DNA of 61,710 bases from Thiocapsa imhoffii (GCF_016583985.1 NZ_NRSD01000027.1:1-61710); one strand, 5' to 3'; shown: positions 27,216-37,224, counted from the stretch's first letter. Numbers and translations: made by a program. The notes: generated from the letters alone by a model not told the origin.

Positions 27216-29104
27216 GAGTGCCCACCCCGTCGCCGCAGGTTGATGCCTCGCGGGTCTATCGTCGTCTGCTCACCTACGTTAAACCCTACTGGCGGATGTT
27301 CGCCGTCGCGATCGTGGGCATGCTGGCCTTTGCCGTGACCGAACCCCTGTTCGCGGCCATGATGAAGCCCCTGATCGATGGCAGCTTCGTCGACCGCAAC
27401 GAGGAGGTGGTGCGACTCATGCCCATCCTCTTGATTGGGCTCTTCGTGGTGCGGGGGATCGCCGGTTTCATCAACTCCTACTGCTTGAGCTGGGTCGGGC
27501 GTCGGGTGGTCGCCGATCTGCGCCGTGAGATGTTCGCGCATCTGCTGCGCGCGCCGACCCGCTACTACGACAACCAGGGCTCGGGCCATCTCTTGGCCAA
27601 GTTGACCTACAACGTCGAGAATGTCGCAACGGCCGCCACCTCCGTGCTGACCACGATCGTGCGCGACGGCTTCACGGTGATCGTCCTGATGGCCTACATG
27701 CTCTACCTCAACGCGGGTTTGGCGGCGATCTTCCTGATCATCGGCCCGGCGATGGTCGTGACGGTCAAGTACGCGACCAAGCATTTTCGCCGCCACAGCA
27801 GCCGCATCCAGGACCGGGTCGGTGCCCTGACGCACGTCGCCCAGGAGGCGATCGAGGGACATCGCGTGGTCAAGGCGTTCGGCGGCCAGTCGCGCGAGGC
27901 GGCGCGCTTCAATGCCATCAATGAGAAGACACGCTCGCTGCAGATGAAGATGGTGGCCACCGAGGCCGCGAGCGTGCCACTGGTGCAGTTGATCTCGGCG
28001 ATCGCGATCGCGGTGATCGTCTATCTCTCGACCATGCAGGGGCTGCGCGAAGACATCTCGGTCGGCACCTTCATGTCCTTCGTGGTGGCGATGGGTCTGC
28101 TCTTGCCGCCAGTGAAGCGATTGACCTCGGTGAATGGTCATCTGCAACTGGGGATCATCGCCGCGCAGAGCCTGTTCGAACTGCTCGATGCCGAGGAAGA
28201 ACCGGATCGCGGCCACCGCACCCTGGAGCGGGCCCGGGGACGGGTCGAGTATCGTGGCGTGACCCACCGTTATGCGCCCGATCAACCGCCCGCCATTCAG
28301 GATCTCGACCTGCTGATCGAGCCCGGCGAACGGATCGCCTTGGTGGGACGTTCCGGGAGCGGCAAGAGCACGGTCGCCAGCTTGCTGCCGCGCTTCTACG
28401 ATGCCAGCAGTGGCGAGATCCGCATCGATGATCTCCCGATCACCGAGCTGACGCTGGCGAGTCTGCGCGCGCAGATCTCGCTCGTCAGTCAGGACGTCAT
28501 GCTCTTCAACGACACCATCGCCGCGAACATGGCCTATGGGCTCCCCGAGCAGCCCACGCAGGGCGAGTTGGAACGCGTCGCGCGCAACGCCCACGCGCTC
28601 GATTTCATCGAGGCGCTCCCGGACGGCTTCGCAACCCGCATCGGCGATCGTGGGGTCATGCTCTCGGGCGGCCAGCGCCAACGTCTCGCGATCGCCCGCG
28701 CCATGCTCAAGGACGCACCGATCCTGATCCTCGACGAGGCGACCTCGGCCCTCGACAGTGAGTCCGAACGACACATCCAGGCGGCCCTGCATGATCTGAT
28801 GGCGAACCGCACCACGCTCATCATTGCCCATCGCCTCTCCACCATCGAGACCGCCGATCGCATCCTGGTGATGGATCAGGGTCGGGTGGTCGAGCAGGGG
28901 AGGCATGCCGAACTGCTGGCCTTGGGCGGCTACTATGCACGCCTGCACAGCTTGCAGTTCCAGGAGGGAGCGGCGTTGCCGGCGACCGCGCAGCCCGTGG
29001 ATGACGCGTCCCGGCAGTGTGCCGAGTCGTCTCCCGAGCCCTCCCCCGAGCCCATCCCCGAGCCCATCCCCGGTTCGGTTCCACGCCCGCCGGCTGGATC
29101 CTGA
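27212..29104 (+). CDS. msbA: Lipid A export ATP-binding/permease protein MsbA
   Basis: A 630-residue half-size ABC exporter flipping lipid A-core across the inner membrane. Six N-terminal spans form the ABC membrane domain (about 20-310). The ATPase domain has Walker A GRSGSGKST, signature LSGGQRQR and Walker B ILILDEATSALDSE. The C-terminal 45 residues are an acidic/Pro-rich tail with a PEPSPEPIPEPIPG repeat not typical of MsbA. It starts with GTG overlapping exbD (GTGA); GTG 27218 is an alternative. lpxK and kdsB, which also serve lipid A/Kdo synthesis, follow. Confidence 0.94.
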   Translation: MRVPTPSPQVDASRVYRRLLTYVKPYWRMFAVAIVGMLAFAVTEPLFAAMMKPLIDGSFVDRNEEVVRLMPILLIGLFVVRGIAGFINSYCLSWVGRRVVADLRREMFAHLLRAPTRYYDNQGSGHLLAKLTYNVENVATAATSVLTTIVRDGFTVIVLMAYMLYLNAGLAAIFLIIGPAMVVTVKYATKHFRRHSSRIQDRVGALTHVAQEAIEGHRVVKAFGGQSREAARFNAINEKTRSLQMKMVATEAASVPLVQLISAIAIAVIVYLSTMQGLREDISVGTFMSFVVAMGLLLPPVKRLTSVNGHLQLGIIAAQSLFELLDAEEEPDRGHRTLERARGRVEYRGVTHRYAPDQPPAIQDLDLLIEPGERIALVGRSGSGKSTVASLLPRFYDASSGEIRIDDLPITELTLASLRAQISLVSQDVMLFNDTIAANMAYGLPEQPTQGELERVARNAHALDFIEALPDGFATRIGDRGVMLSGGQRQRLAIARAMLKDAPILILDEATSALDSESERHIQAALHDLMANRTTLIIAHRLSTIETADRILVMDQGRVVEQGRHAELLALGGYYARLHSLQFQEGAALPATAQPVDDASRQCAESSPEPSPEPIPEPIPGSVPRPPAGS

Positions 29105-29127
29105 GCGATCGCGCGCTCAGTCTCGCC

Positions 29128-30132
29128 ATGGATCCGAACCGCGTTTGGTATGGCCGGCATCCCTTGGGCGTGGCACTCGCGCCGCTCTCCTGGCTCTATT
29201 GCGGAATCGTTGCACTGCGACGCGCGGCCTATCGCCGGGGGATGCTCGAACGCATTCGGTTGCCGGTGCCGGTGGTGGTGGTGGGCAATCTGACCGTCGG
29301 CGGCACGGGCAAGACCCCCGCGGTCCTGGCGCTTGCCCGGCTCGTGCGGTCACGGGGCTGGACCCCGGCGATCATCACCCGCGGTTACGGTGGACACCAC
29401 CAGGATGGGCCCGCGCGGGTTCCCCCGGAGGCCGATCCACAAGCGTATGGCGACGAGCCGCTCCTGCTGGCGCGACGCAGTGGTTGCCCCGTCGTGGCCG
29501 GACGCGATCGGGTGGCCGCCGGACGGCTCGCGTTGGGCGACGGGCAGGTGGATCTGCTCATCGCCGACGATGGACTCCAGCACCATCGACTGCAGCCTGA
29601 TCTTGAGATCCTGCTCATCGACGGGTCCCGCGGTTTCGGCAATGGGCGCTGTCTGCCGGCGGGTCCCTTGCGTGAACCACGGGAACGATTGGATTCGGTC
29701 GATTTCATCCTGGTCACGACCGGGGGGCAGGACGAGCACCCGCGGGAGTCGTGGCCGTCTTCGAAGCGGATGTGGCTCGCACCGGGCCGTGCGATCAACC
29801 TGCTCCATCCCGAGCGCACGCGTCCGCTCGCGTCCTTTCGCGACCGGCCCCTGTTCGCCGTCGCGGCGATTGGCAACCCCGCCCGCTTCTTCGCGATGTT
29901 GCAAGCCCATGGGTTATGCGTCCAGGGCCGTGCCTATCCCGATCATCATCCCTTTTCTCAAACCGAGGTGTCGGGTTGGCCGTCTGGACCCGTGCTCATG
30001 ACCGAAAAAGACGCCGTGAAGTGCGCCCCTTTTGCCACCGCGGATCACTGGTTCCTGCCGGTGGATGCGGTGCTCGAATCGGCCTTCATCGAGACCTTTC
30101 TGCAGCGTTTGGAGACCTGCCAACATGGCTGA
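29128..30132 (+). CDS. lpxK: Tetraacyldisaccharide 4'-kinase LpxK
   Basis: A 334-residue membrane-associated kinase adding the 4'-phosphate of lipid A (EC 2.7.1.130). An N-terminal hydrophobic helix is followed by the P-loop GNLTVGGTGKTP, the catalytic region RGYGG, and LLIADDGLQHHRL. The start at ATG 29128 gives the family-typical N-terminus (Trp-Tyr near position 7, hydrophobic helix); there is no good ribosome binding site, and coupling to msbA, ending 23 bases upstream, is likely. It overlaps kdsB by 8 bases. Confidence 0.94.
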   Translation: MDPNRVWYGRHPLGVALAPLSWLYCGIVALRRAAYRRGMLERIRLPVPVVVVGNLTVGGTGKTPAVLALARLVRSRGWTPAIITRGYGGHHQDGPARVPPEADPQAYGDEPLLLARRSGCPVVAGRDRVAAGRLALGDGQVDLLIADDGLQHHRLQPDLEILLIDGSRGFGNGRCLPAGPLREPRERLDSVDFILVTTGGQDEHPRESWPSSKRMWLAPGRAINLLHPERTRPLASFRDRPLFAVAAIGNPARFFAMLQAHGLCVQGRAYPDHHPFSQTEVSGWPSGPVLMTEKDAVKCAPFATADHWFLPVDAVLESAFIETFLQRLETCQHG

Positions 30133-30913
30133 TGAACCCGTTCGTTACCAGGTCGTGATCCCGGCGCGCTTCGGCGCGACCCGTCTCCCGGGCAAGCCGT
30201 TGCGGCTGCTCGCCGGCAAACCCATGATCCAGCATGTGGTGGAGCGCGCGCTGGCGAGTGCGGCCGAGCAGGTGGTGGTCGCGACCGACGATGAGCGCAT
30301 CAGCGCGCTCTGCCGTGCGTTCGGCGCCGATGTCGCCATGACCAAGCCCACGCACCGCAGCGGCTCAGAGCGCATCACCGAGGTCATCGAGCAACGCGGG
30401 TGGGACGACGAGACCCTCATCGTCAATCTGCAAGGCGACGAGCCTGGGATGCCGGCGCTCCTGCTCGATCAGGTGGCGCACGCGCTCGCACGGACCCCGC
30501 GGGTTGGAATGGCCACCCTTGCGTGCCCGATCCACGAGCGCTCGGAACTCTTCGATCCGAATATCGTGAAGGTGGTGACCAATGCACAAGGCGACGCGCT
30601 CTACTTCTCCCGGGCGCCGATTCCCTGGCAGCGGGATGCCTTCGCGGATGAAGCGCAGGACTGCCCAAGAGCGCACCTCGGCTTGCGTCACATCGGGCTC
30701 TATGCCTATCGCGCGCGTTTTCTGAGGCGTTATCTGACCTGGTCGCCCGCCCCCTTGGAGCAGGCCGAGTCGCTGGAACAATTGCGCGTGCTCTGGCACG
30801 GCGAGCGCATTCAGGTCGCGATCGCCGCGACCGAGCCAGGCCCAGGCGTGGATACGGAAGCGGATCTGGCGCGCGCCGAGGAACGTCTCATGCGGCGGGC
30901 TGGAGGTGGGTGA
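30125..30913 (+). CDS. kdsB: 3-deoxy-manno-octulosonate cytidylyltransferase KdsB
   Basis: A 262-residue enzyme making CMP-Kdo from CTP and Kdo (EC 2.7.7.38). The N-terminal VVIPARFGATRLPGKPL, IVNLQGDEP, and YFSRAPIPW segments are diagnostic. It overlaps the end of lpxK and is the last gene of the operon; a strong hairpin follows 12 bases after the stop. The short Trm112-like gene that sits between lpxK and kdsB in many gammaproteobacteria is absent here. Confidence 0.95.
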   Translation: MADEPVRYQVVIPARFGATRLPGKPLRLLAGKPMIQHVVERALASAAEQVVVATDDERISALCRAFGADVAMTKPTHRSGSERITEVIEQRGWDDETLIVNLQGDEPGMPALLLDQVAHALARTPRVGMATLACPIHERSELFDPNIVKVVTNAQGDALYFSRAPIPWQRDAFADEAQDCPRAHLGLRHIGLYAYRARFLRRYLTWSPAPLEQAESLEQLRVLWHGERIQVAIAATEPGPGVDTEADLARAEERLMRRAGGG

Positions 30914-30925
30914 GCGGGTGGCTCG

Positions 30926-30952
30926 GCACGTCCCGCGGGAGGCGGGACGTGC
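30926..30952. terminator. Strong hairpin, probable bidirectional terminator
   Basis: GCACGTCCCGC (30926-30936) pairs with GCGGGACGTGC (30942-30952), a perfect 11-bp stem with a 5-base loop. It lies in the 48-base gap between the convergent kdsB and SCP2 genes. The T-run is poor, so efficiency is uncertain. Confidence 0.6.
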
Positions 30953-30961
30953 TCGTTGCGA

Positions 30962-31381
30962 TCAGCCGAGTTCGTCGGTGGGGATCTGAGCCATGAGGCC
31001 GAAGCTCTTCACGAAGGGATTGGCCATGCGCGGATCCTTCAGCATCGCCTTGTAGTCGCCTTCCTTGAACTTGAGCTTCCCGGTCATGAAGGCGGCACCC
31101 ATGCCGGCCATGCCGATCCCCTTCTCAACCCACTTGAGCCAATCCTTGAGATCGGCGCGCATATCCCAGTTGGCGGGTGGATCGGATTCCGACCAGGTCC
31201 CGGCACGCACGCATTCACCCTTCTCGACGACGAAGATGCCACGTGGATTCTCTTCGTCCTTGAATCCGCAATAAATCACGGAGGCGAAATCGATTTCGGC
31301 CAGTTTGTCCTTCACTTCGGGTTCCGCGTTCCAGGCGTCTTTCAAATGATTCATCCATTCCTCGGAAAAGAGTGCGGCCAT
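30962..31381 (-). CDS. SCP2 sterol-carrier-like domain protein
   Basis: A 139-residue single-domain protein with the SCP2 fold pattern: an N-terminal helix, beta-rich middle, then GKLKFKEGDYKAMLKDP, the typical C-terminal signature. It probably binds a lipid or other hydrophobic ligand in the cytoplasm. GGAGGA about 10 bases before the ATG supports the start. The codon use and ribosome binding site suggest good expression. It seems monocistronic, between kdsB (convergent) and ppx (same strand, upstream). Confidence 0.85.
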   Translation of the reverse strand: MAALFSEEWMNHLKDAWNAEPEVKDKLAEIDFASVIYCGFKDEENPRGIFVVEKGECVRAGTWSESDPPANWDMRADLKDWLKWVEKGIGMAGMGAAFMTGKLKFKEGDYKAMLKDPRMANPFVKSFGLMAQIPTDELG

Positions 31382-31519
31382 TGTATGGGTCCTCCAAATG
31401 AGCGGTGGGTTGAAGAGATGACGATCACCGACAGGGCACGGTGATCCGGGCTGGGGCCATACCGTTTGCCCCGGATGTCGCCCATAATCTTACCAGGATA
31501 GGGGAAAAAGGGGACCAGC

Positions 31520-33043
31520 CTAGCCAAAACTGAGCAGAATTCCTGCCGCGGCAAGGCGTTTTGCCTCCTCCTCCAATTCCAATCGGGTCAGTGGGTGCTC
31601 GGCGAGCCAGGCGTCTGGAAAATTCAGATGCAGATGATCGCCATCGGTGCTCAGCGTGGGATTGGGTTTGGTGACCACCGAGCGTCCGCGGTGCAAGAGC
31701 ACGGCAAGCCGCAGGATGACGCAGAGTCGCGGGGCGACCTCGCGCAGACCCTGCGGCAAGGCGGCGAGTTCCGGGCTCGGAAAGCGGCGCCGGTGACCCA
31801 GGACGAGCGTTGCCAGCATCATTTGCTCCGGGCGCGTGAACCCGGCCAGATCGGCGCAACGCAGGAGATAGGCGCCATGCTTCTGATACTGGCTGTGCGC
31901 CACCATCACGCCGATCTCGTGGAGTCGCGCGGCCCAGCCCAGCAGCAAGACCAGATTGGACTCCCACACGCCCCAGGGCGTGGCGAGTTGGCGAGAGAGC
32001 AGCAGGGCGGTTGCACGCACCCGTTCCCCATGTTCCTGATCGATCATGAAATGTCGGCAAAGGGTGCGCACCGTGCGCTCGCGGATGTCCTCGTGTTGAA
32101 CCCGGCCGATCAACTCATAGATCACGCCTTCGCGCAGGGCATAGTCCGACACATGCAGATGCTGGATCTCGAGCGCCTCGAAGACCGAACGCAGGACGGC
32201 CACACCGCCAGCGAAGACCGCCTTGCGCTCCTCGGCGAGCCCCTTGAATGACAGGGCCGAGATCCGGCCGGTCTCGATCAGCGCGGCACGGAGTCGCTGC
32301 AGCGCCGCGGCCGAGATGCCGTCCTCGCACCAGCCCTCGGCGGTGACGACCGCCGCGATGGATTTGATGGTCCCGGAACTGCCCACAGCCGTTTTCCAGC
32401 CGCTGCGACGGAAGATCGCGCGCACGGGTCGCACCTCGAGCGCGCCGGTCAGCTCCGCCTTCTCCATGGCGCGGGCACTGATGCGCCCATCGGCAAAGTG
32501 GCGGCGCGACATGCTGACACAGCCCATGGAGAGGCTCTCGCGGACCCGTGGCGAGAAGCCGATCCCGACGATGATCTCGGTGCTCCCGCCTCCAATATCG
32601 ATGACGAGCCGCCGCTCGGTGCCCGCGGCCAGGTCATGCGCGACCCCCAGATAGATGAGTCGTGCCTCTTCACGTCCAGCAATGACCTCGATCGGATGCC
32701 CAAGCATGGCCTCGGCACGCGCCAGGAAATCACTCTCGGGGGCGAGCTGCCGCAGTGTGTTGGTGCCGACCGCCCGGACGCTGCCAGGCGGAAAGCCACG
32801 CAGCCGCTGCCCAAAGCGTTCGAGACAGGCGAGCGCGCGTTCGGCAACCACCGGGTCGAGTTGCTTCGCGTCGGTCAACCCCTCGCCGAGTCGCACCATC
32901 TCCTTCAGCCGATCCGTCACCTGCATGTGACCCTCGCTGATGCGCGCCACGATCATGTGGAAGCTGTTCGAGCCGAGATCGACGGCGGCCACGACCTCTG
33001 GCAGCATGGTTTCCGCGACGGTTGGGACGGGTTTTTCGGTCAT
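31520..33043 (-). CDS. ppx: Exopolyphosphatase (Ppx/GppA family)
   Basis: A 507-residue ASKHA-fold phosphatase releasing phosphate from polyphosphate, and possibly pppGpp. The N-terminal AAVDLGSNSFHMIVARI, a second phosphate loop VIDIGGGSTEIIVG, and the C-terminal HD-like domain (from about 320) fit full-length Ppx. The start at 33043 (MTEKPVPT) is 38 codons inside the longest open frame; the extension runs through the AT-rich promoter region and is unlikely. Divergent from recQ. Confidence 0.93.
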   Translation of the reverse strand: MTEKPVPTVAETMLPEVVAAVDLGSNSFHMIVARISEGHMQVTDRLKEMVRLGEGLTDAKQLDPVVAERALACLERFGQRLRGFPPGSVRAVGTNTLRQLAPESDFLARAEAMLGHPIEVIAGREEARLIYLGVAHDLAAGTERRLVIDIGGGSTEIIVGIGFSPRVRESLSMGCVSMSRRHFADGRISARAMEKAELTGALEVRPVRAIFRRSGWKTAVGSSGTIKSIAAVVTAEGWCEDGISAAALQRLRAALIETGRISALSFKGLAEERKAVFAGGVAVLRSVFEALEIQHLHVSDYALREGVIYELIGRVQHEDIRERTVRTLCRHFMIDQEHGERVRATALLLSRQLATPWGVWESNLVLLLGWAARLHEIGVMVAHSQYQKHGAYLLRCADLAGFTRPEQMMLATLVLGHRRRFPSPELAALPQGLREVAPRLCVILRLAVLLHRGRSVVTKPNPTLSTDGDHLHLNFPDAWLAEHPLTRLELEEEAKRLAAAGILLSFG

Positions 33044-33127
33044 GACACTCCAGCCGACGCGAACAGGCGCCACGGTGGTTGAGTGGGTTAGGGGGTGGCG
33101 GTGAGGGTTGGGTTGACGCGAAATGAT

Positions 33128-33157
33128 ATTAAAATCATTAATTTGATTGCGTTTCAA
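33128..33157 (-). promoter_or_regulatory. Candidate sigma-70 promoter for ppx
   Basis: On the minus strand TTGAAA (33157-33152) and TTTAAT (33133-33128) are 18 bases apart within a markedly AT-rich patch, about 85 bases before the ppx start codon. Only the pattern supports it. Confidence 0.4.
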
Positions 33158-33277
33158 CTCAAATCGTCGGGACCATGAGTATAACAGAAGCAGTGGTCGG
33201 AACGATGACAGGACGTGGTTGGACGGGTGCTGGCGGGAACCCTGACTCCCGCGCGAGCGGGCCTTGGAGGCGAGCAG

Positions 33278-35494
33278 ATGGCTGAAACCCCAGCAGAGAT
33301 TCTGAACCGCGTCTTCGGTTATGACGCGTTCCGCGGCGCGCAGGCGGCGATCATCGATCAGGTCCTCAGCGGCGGCGATGCCTTGGTGTTGATGCCCACG
33401 GGCGGCGGCAAGTCCTTGTGCTATCAGATCCCGGCGCTCTTGCGTCCGGGCGTGGGCGTCGTCGTCTCACCGCTGATCGCCTTGATGCAGGATCAGGTCG
33501 ATGCCTTGCGACAACTCGGCGTGCGCGCGGCCTTCCTGAATTCCTCGCTGGCGCCGCGCGAGGCACAAGCCATCGAGCAGGCGCTGCTGGCCGGCGATCT
33601 GGATCTGGTCTACGTGGCCCCGGAACGGTTGTTAAGCGAGCGGTTCCTCGGTGTGCTTGAGCGGCTGCCCATCGCGCTGTTCGCGATCGACGAGGCCCAC
33701 TGTGTTTCCCAGTGGGGGCATGATTTCCGTCCCGAATACATGCAACTGCATCAGTTGCACGAACGTTGGCCGAAGGTTCCGCGCATCGCCCTCACGGCGA
33801 CCGCCGATGCCCCGACCCGCGCCGAGATCCTGACCCGGCTCGGGTTGGAGCAGGCCGCGCAATTCGTCTCGAGTTTCGACCGGCCGAATATCCGCTATCG
33901 CATCGTCGAGAAGGTCAGCCCTCGCCAGCAGCTGCTCGCCTTCCTGCGCCACGAGCACGCCGGCGACGCGGGCATCGTCTATTGCCTCTCGCGGCGCCAG
34001 GTCGAGGCCATTGCGGATTTTCTGAGCGCGCAAGGTCTCACGGCCCTGCCGTATCACGCGGGTCTCTCCGCCGAGACGCGCCGGACGCATCAGACGCGCT
34101 TCCTGCGCGAGGACGGGGTCATCATCGTCGCGACCATCGCCTTCGGCATGGGGATCGACAAACCGGATGTCCGGTTTGTCGCCCATCTCGATCTGCCGAA
34201 GAGTCTCGAGGCCTATTACCAGGAGACCGGACGCGCCGGGCGCGATGGGCTGGCGGCGAATGCCTGGATGGCCTATGGACTCGGTGACCTGGTGATGCTG
34301 CGGCGGATGATCGAAGACTCGGGCGCGGACGAACGCTTCAAGCGCGTGGAGCGGCAACGACTCGATAGCATGCTCGGATATTGCGAGACGACCGCCTGCC
34401 GTCGTCAGGTCCTGCTGGGGTATTTTGGCGAGCCCTTACCCCAACCCTGCGGCAATTGCGACACCTGTCTGGAGCCCGTGGCGACCTGGGATGGGCTGGT
34501 CGCGGCGCAAAAGGCGCTGTCCTGCATCTACCGAACCGGCCAACGCTTCGGCACCAGCTATCTTGTCGATGTCCTGCTCGGCAAGCACAACGAGCGCATC
34601 CGCCGCTTCGGTCACGATCAGATCAGCACCCACGGGATCGGGACGGAGTTAAGTGCCGAGCAATGGAAATCGGTCTTTCGTCAATTGGTTGCGATGGGTC
34701 TGATCGCGGTCGATCTCGCCGGGCATGGTGCCCTGCGCCTCACCGAGCACAGCCGCCCGGTCCTGCGTGGTGAGCGCGGCATCCAGTTTCGCCAAGACCC
34801 GGATCGCAAGCGTTCGAGTGGCGCCGAGCGGCGGGCTGCCAACGCGCTCTCCAGCGACCCGCCGAGCGATCCCGAGGCGTCTGCCTTGTGGCAGGCCTTG
34901 CGAGACTATCGGCGGCAATTGGCGCTCGAGCAGGATGTGCCCTCGTATCACATCTTCAACGATGCCACGCTGCGCGAGATCCTCGCCTATCGTCCACGTA
35001 ACCTGGATGAACTGAGCCGCATCAGCGGCGTCGGCGAGATGAAGTTAAACCATTTCGGTGCGGGTTTCCTCCGGCTGCTCGCGCTGCACGAGGAGCGATT
35101 CGGCCGCCCCGCCCAGGTGCCAGCCTTGCCCGCGACACGGCGCACGGGGTCCTCGCGACGGCGTTCCGAGGGCCTATTGAATGACACCACGCTCGACACC
35201 CTGGCTCGGTTTCGGGCGGGGGCGCGTCCCGAAGCGATCGCCGCGCAGCGCGACCTCAAGCTCAGCACCGTCTACAGCCACCTGGCGAATGGCATCGCGC
35301 TCGGTGAACTGACGGTTGCGGAGGTCGTCCCGCTCGATGCCGAGACCATCCGTCGGATCGAGTACGCAATCGACCGACTTCCGGAAGGCGAACTCATGAG
35401 TCTCAAGCCCGTGTTCGACGCCTTCGACGGTCGTTACGACTACAGTCTGCTGCGCTGTATTCGCGCGGGTATGGGGATGGACGGAGCCGTCTGA
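33278..35494 (+). CDS. recQ: ATP-dependent DNA helicase RecQ
   Basis: A 738-residue 3'-5' helicase. Visible motifs are Walker A MPTGGGKS, DEAH in FAIDEAHCVSQWGHDFRPEY, the TATADA motif III, the Arg-finger region QETGRAGRDG, a zinc site (CETTACRR with CGNCDTC), a winged helix, and an HRDC domain (about 540-620). A C-terminal HTH_40-like region (about 640-735, TLARFRAGARPEAIAAQRDL) adds about 120 residues relative to E. coli RecQ. TTGGAGG 7 bases before ATG 33278 fixes the start. Confidence 0.95.
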   Translation: MAETPAEILNRVFGYDAFRGAQAAIIDQVLSGGDALVLMPTGGGKSLCYQIPALLRPGVGVVVSPLIALMQDQVDALRQLGVRAAFLNSSLAPREAQAIEQALLAGDLDLVYVAPERLLSERFLGVLERLPIALFAIDEAHCVSQWGHDFRPEYMQLHQLHERWPKVPRIALTATADAPTRAEILTRLGLEQAAQFVSSFDRPNIRYRIVEKVSPRQQLLAFLRHEHAGDAGIVYCLSRRQVEAIADFLSAQGLTALPYHAGLSAETRRTHQTRFLREDGVIIVATIAFGMGIDKPDVRFVAHLDLPKSLEAYYQETGRAGRDGLAANAWMAYGLGDLVMLRRMIEDSGADERFKRVERQRLDSMLGYCETTACRRQVLLGYFGEPLPQPCGNCDTCLEPVATWDGLVAAQKALSCIYRTGQRFGTSYLVDVLLGKHNERIRRFGHDQISTHGIGTELSAEQWKSVFRQLVAMGLIAVDLAGHGALRLTEHSRPVLRGERGIQFRQDPDRKRSSGAERRAANALSSDPPSDPEASALWQALRDYRRQLALEQDVPSYHIFNDATLREILAYRPRNLDELSRISGVGEMKLNHFGAGFLRLLALHEERFGRPAQVPALPATRRTGSSRRRSEGLLNDTTLDTLARFRAGARPEAIAAQRDLKLSTVYSHLANGIALGELTVAEVVPLDAETIRRIEYAIDRLPEGELMSLKPVFDAFDGRYDYSLLRCIRAGMGMDGAV

Positions 35495-35568
35495 TCAGAC
35501 GACCGCCTGCCGCAACCCGTCGACATCGCCTCTCTCACGGCGTCGCGGCGGGCGGACCTGTTCGGCGG

Positions 35569-36999
35569 TTACCCGATGCGTACCTCGGTGCCCGGGAACC
35601 GGTCCTGTAAGACGCCCTGTAAGGTGCGCTTCGCCCGCTGCTCGCCATGCACCAGGATCACCTCGCGCGGCGGGGTCGCCATGGCGGCGATGAAATCACT
35701 CAGATTCTGTTGATCGGCGTGTGCCGAATAGCCGCCGAGTGTGTGGATGCGGGCGCGGATGTCATAGCGTCGACCATCGAGTTCGACATAACCCCCCCGC
35801 GGGCCATAACGCTGAATCGCCCAGCCCGGCGTGCCGGCCGCCTGATAGCCGACGAACAGCAGGTCGTGACGCGGATCACCGAGCATCGCTTTGAGATAGT
35901 CCATGATGCGCCCCCCGGCACACATCCCGCTCGCCGCGATCACCACCGCGGGACGATGCTCGCGCGCCAGATGCGCGACCATGCGCAGATGCGCGTCGTG
36001 GTCGGCGACCGTCAGCATCCGCTCGAAGGCGAGCGGATGGCGGCCGGCCGCGAGACGGGTGGTCGCCTCCTCATCCCAGTGCGCCCGCAGGCGCCGGTAT
36101 CCAGCGGTGAAGTTTGCCGCCAATGGGGAGTCCAGCACCACCGCGAGGTCCTCCCAGCGCCAGGCCTCCCCCGCGGGGCGCGTCCCGGATGTCCCGTACT
36201 CATGCACCAGGGTCTCCAGTTCGTAGAGCAATTCCTGAGTCCGTCCGATGCTGAAGGCCGGGATCAACAGGGTGCCGCCGTCCTGGAAGGCATGTTCCAC
36301 CAGGGCGCGCAGACGCTCGTGGCGCGTGGTCCGATCCTCGTGGACTCGGTCCCCATAGGTACTCTCAAGCACGACGATGTCGGCTGACTCAGGCGGCGTC
36401 GGATCCGGCAGCAAGGGGGTGTGGGGCGCGCCCAGGTCACCGGAAAACAGCACCCGCGTGCGTGATCCGCCGTGGCTCAGATCGCATTCCACATAGGCCG
36501 ACCCGAGGATGTGTCCGGCCTGCTGCAAGCGGATGCGCAGACCTGGATCACCGGCGATGAGGGAATGCCACTCACCATAACGCAAGGGCACCAGTCGTGT
36601 CTTCAGCAGTCGCAAGACCGCCTCGATCAAGCGGGCCTCGCGCGTGACCCCAACCTTCAGGGCATCCTCCAGCACCAAGGGAAGCAGCTCGGCCGACGCC
36701 TCGCTGCACAGGATCGGCCCACGAAATCCAGCCGCCAGGAGATGTGGCAGGCGCCCGACATGATCGATATGCACGTGCGTCAGGATCACGGCTTGGAGGT
36801 GTGCGACCTCGAACCCGATGGCCAATTGATGCGTGTTCGCCCCATCATCGGCCGTCTCGGTTCCCTGAAAGAGCCCGCAATCGATCAACACCGACCGCCC
36901 GTCTCCCAGCTTCAACTCATGACAGGATCCGGTGACACCATCGACGGCCCCATGGTGCGCGATCAAATCGGTACCCGACATCCCTATCGTCTGTGTCAT
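35569..36999 (-). CDS. Beta-CASP metallo-beta-lactamase RNA nuclease-like protein
   Basis: A 476-residue protein of the CPSF/YsgC-type RNase family. The metallo-beta-lactamase motif HVHIDHVGRLPHL, a GHILGSAYVE segment, the beta-CASP region (about 230-400) with SIGRTQELLYELE, ASGMCAGGRIMDYL, and the C-terminal GGYSAHADQQ are all in place, so an active zinc nuclease is expected. ATG 36999 was chosen (GGTGGGGG upstream); ATG 36981 (MSGTDLIAHHG) is equally possible. It stands alone between recQ (convergent) and a DUF1501/DUF1800 pair. Confidence 0.88.
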   Translation of the reverse strand: MTQTIGMSGTDLIAHHGAVDGVTGSCHELKLGDGRSVLIDCGLFQGTETADDGANTHQLAIGFEVAHLQAVILTHVHIDHVGRLPHLLAAGFRGPILCSEASAELLPLVLEDALKVGVTREARLIEAVLRLLKTRLVPLRYGEWHSLIAGDPGLRIRLQQAGHILGSAYVECDLSHGGSRTRVLFSGDLGAPHTPLLPDPTPPESADIVVLESTYGDRVHEDRTTRHERLRALVEHAFQDGGTLLIPAFSIGRTQELLYELETLVHEYGTSGTRPAGEAWRWEDLAVVLDSPLAANFTAGYRRLRAHWDEEATTRLAAGRHPLAFERMLTVADHDAHLRMVAHLAREHRPAVVIAASGMCAGGRIMDYLKAMLGDPRHDLLFVGYQAAGTPGWAIQRYGPRGGYVELDGRRYDIRARIHTLGGYSAHADQQNLSDFIAAMATPPREVILVHGEQRAKRTLQGVLQDRFPGTEVRIG

Positions 37000-37191
37000 G
37001 CGCAACCCCCACCTGTTTGCGGCCTCGACCTGTGAAGCTGGGGTGGCACGGCACCCCGACTTCTCATGCGAAAAGTGTAAGGTTCCGGGTGATGGTTGGC
37101 AATGCGTGGCCCGATCCGGATCGGCAGGAACGCGGTCAGGGTGGTCTCGCACGTCCAGGGCCCCGCGCCGGCCGAATCACGGTTCGGCTGG

Positions 37192-37224
37192 CCTGATGAG
37201 GGCCTGATGAGAGTCTGATGAGGG
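37192..37224. repeat. Three tandem 11-bp repeats
   Basis: CCTGATGAGGG (37192-37202), CCTGATGAGAG (37203-37213) and TCTGATGAGGG (37214-37224) stand head to tail just after the stop side of the DUF1501 gene, in the gap before the nuclease gene. Probably a slippage product. Confidence 0.65.

Noticed and set aside
27029..28948. A 639-codon open frame antisense to msbA and exbD
   Set aside because: It mirrors msbA in a GC-rich genome where antisense frames stay open because of third-position G/C. The translation is His/Asp/Arg-rich with no domain, and msbA is certain.
35503..35555. Inverted repeat between recQ and the beta-CASP nuclease gene as a terminator
   Set aside because: An 11-bp stem exists but needs a 31-base loop in very GC-rich DNA and has no T-run; chance is likely.
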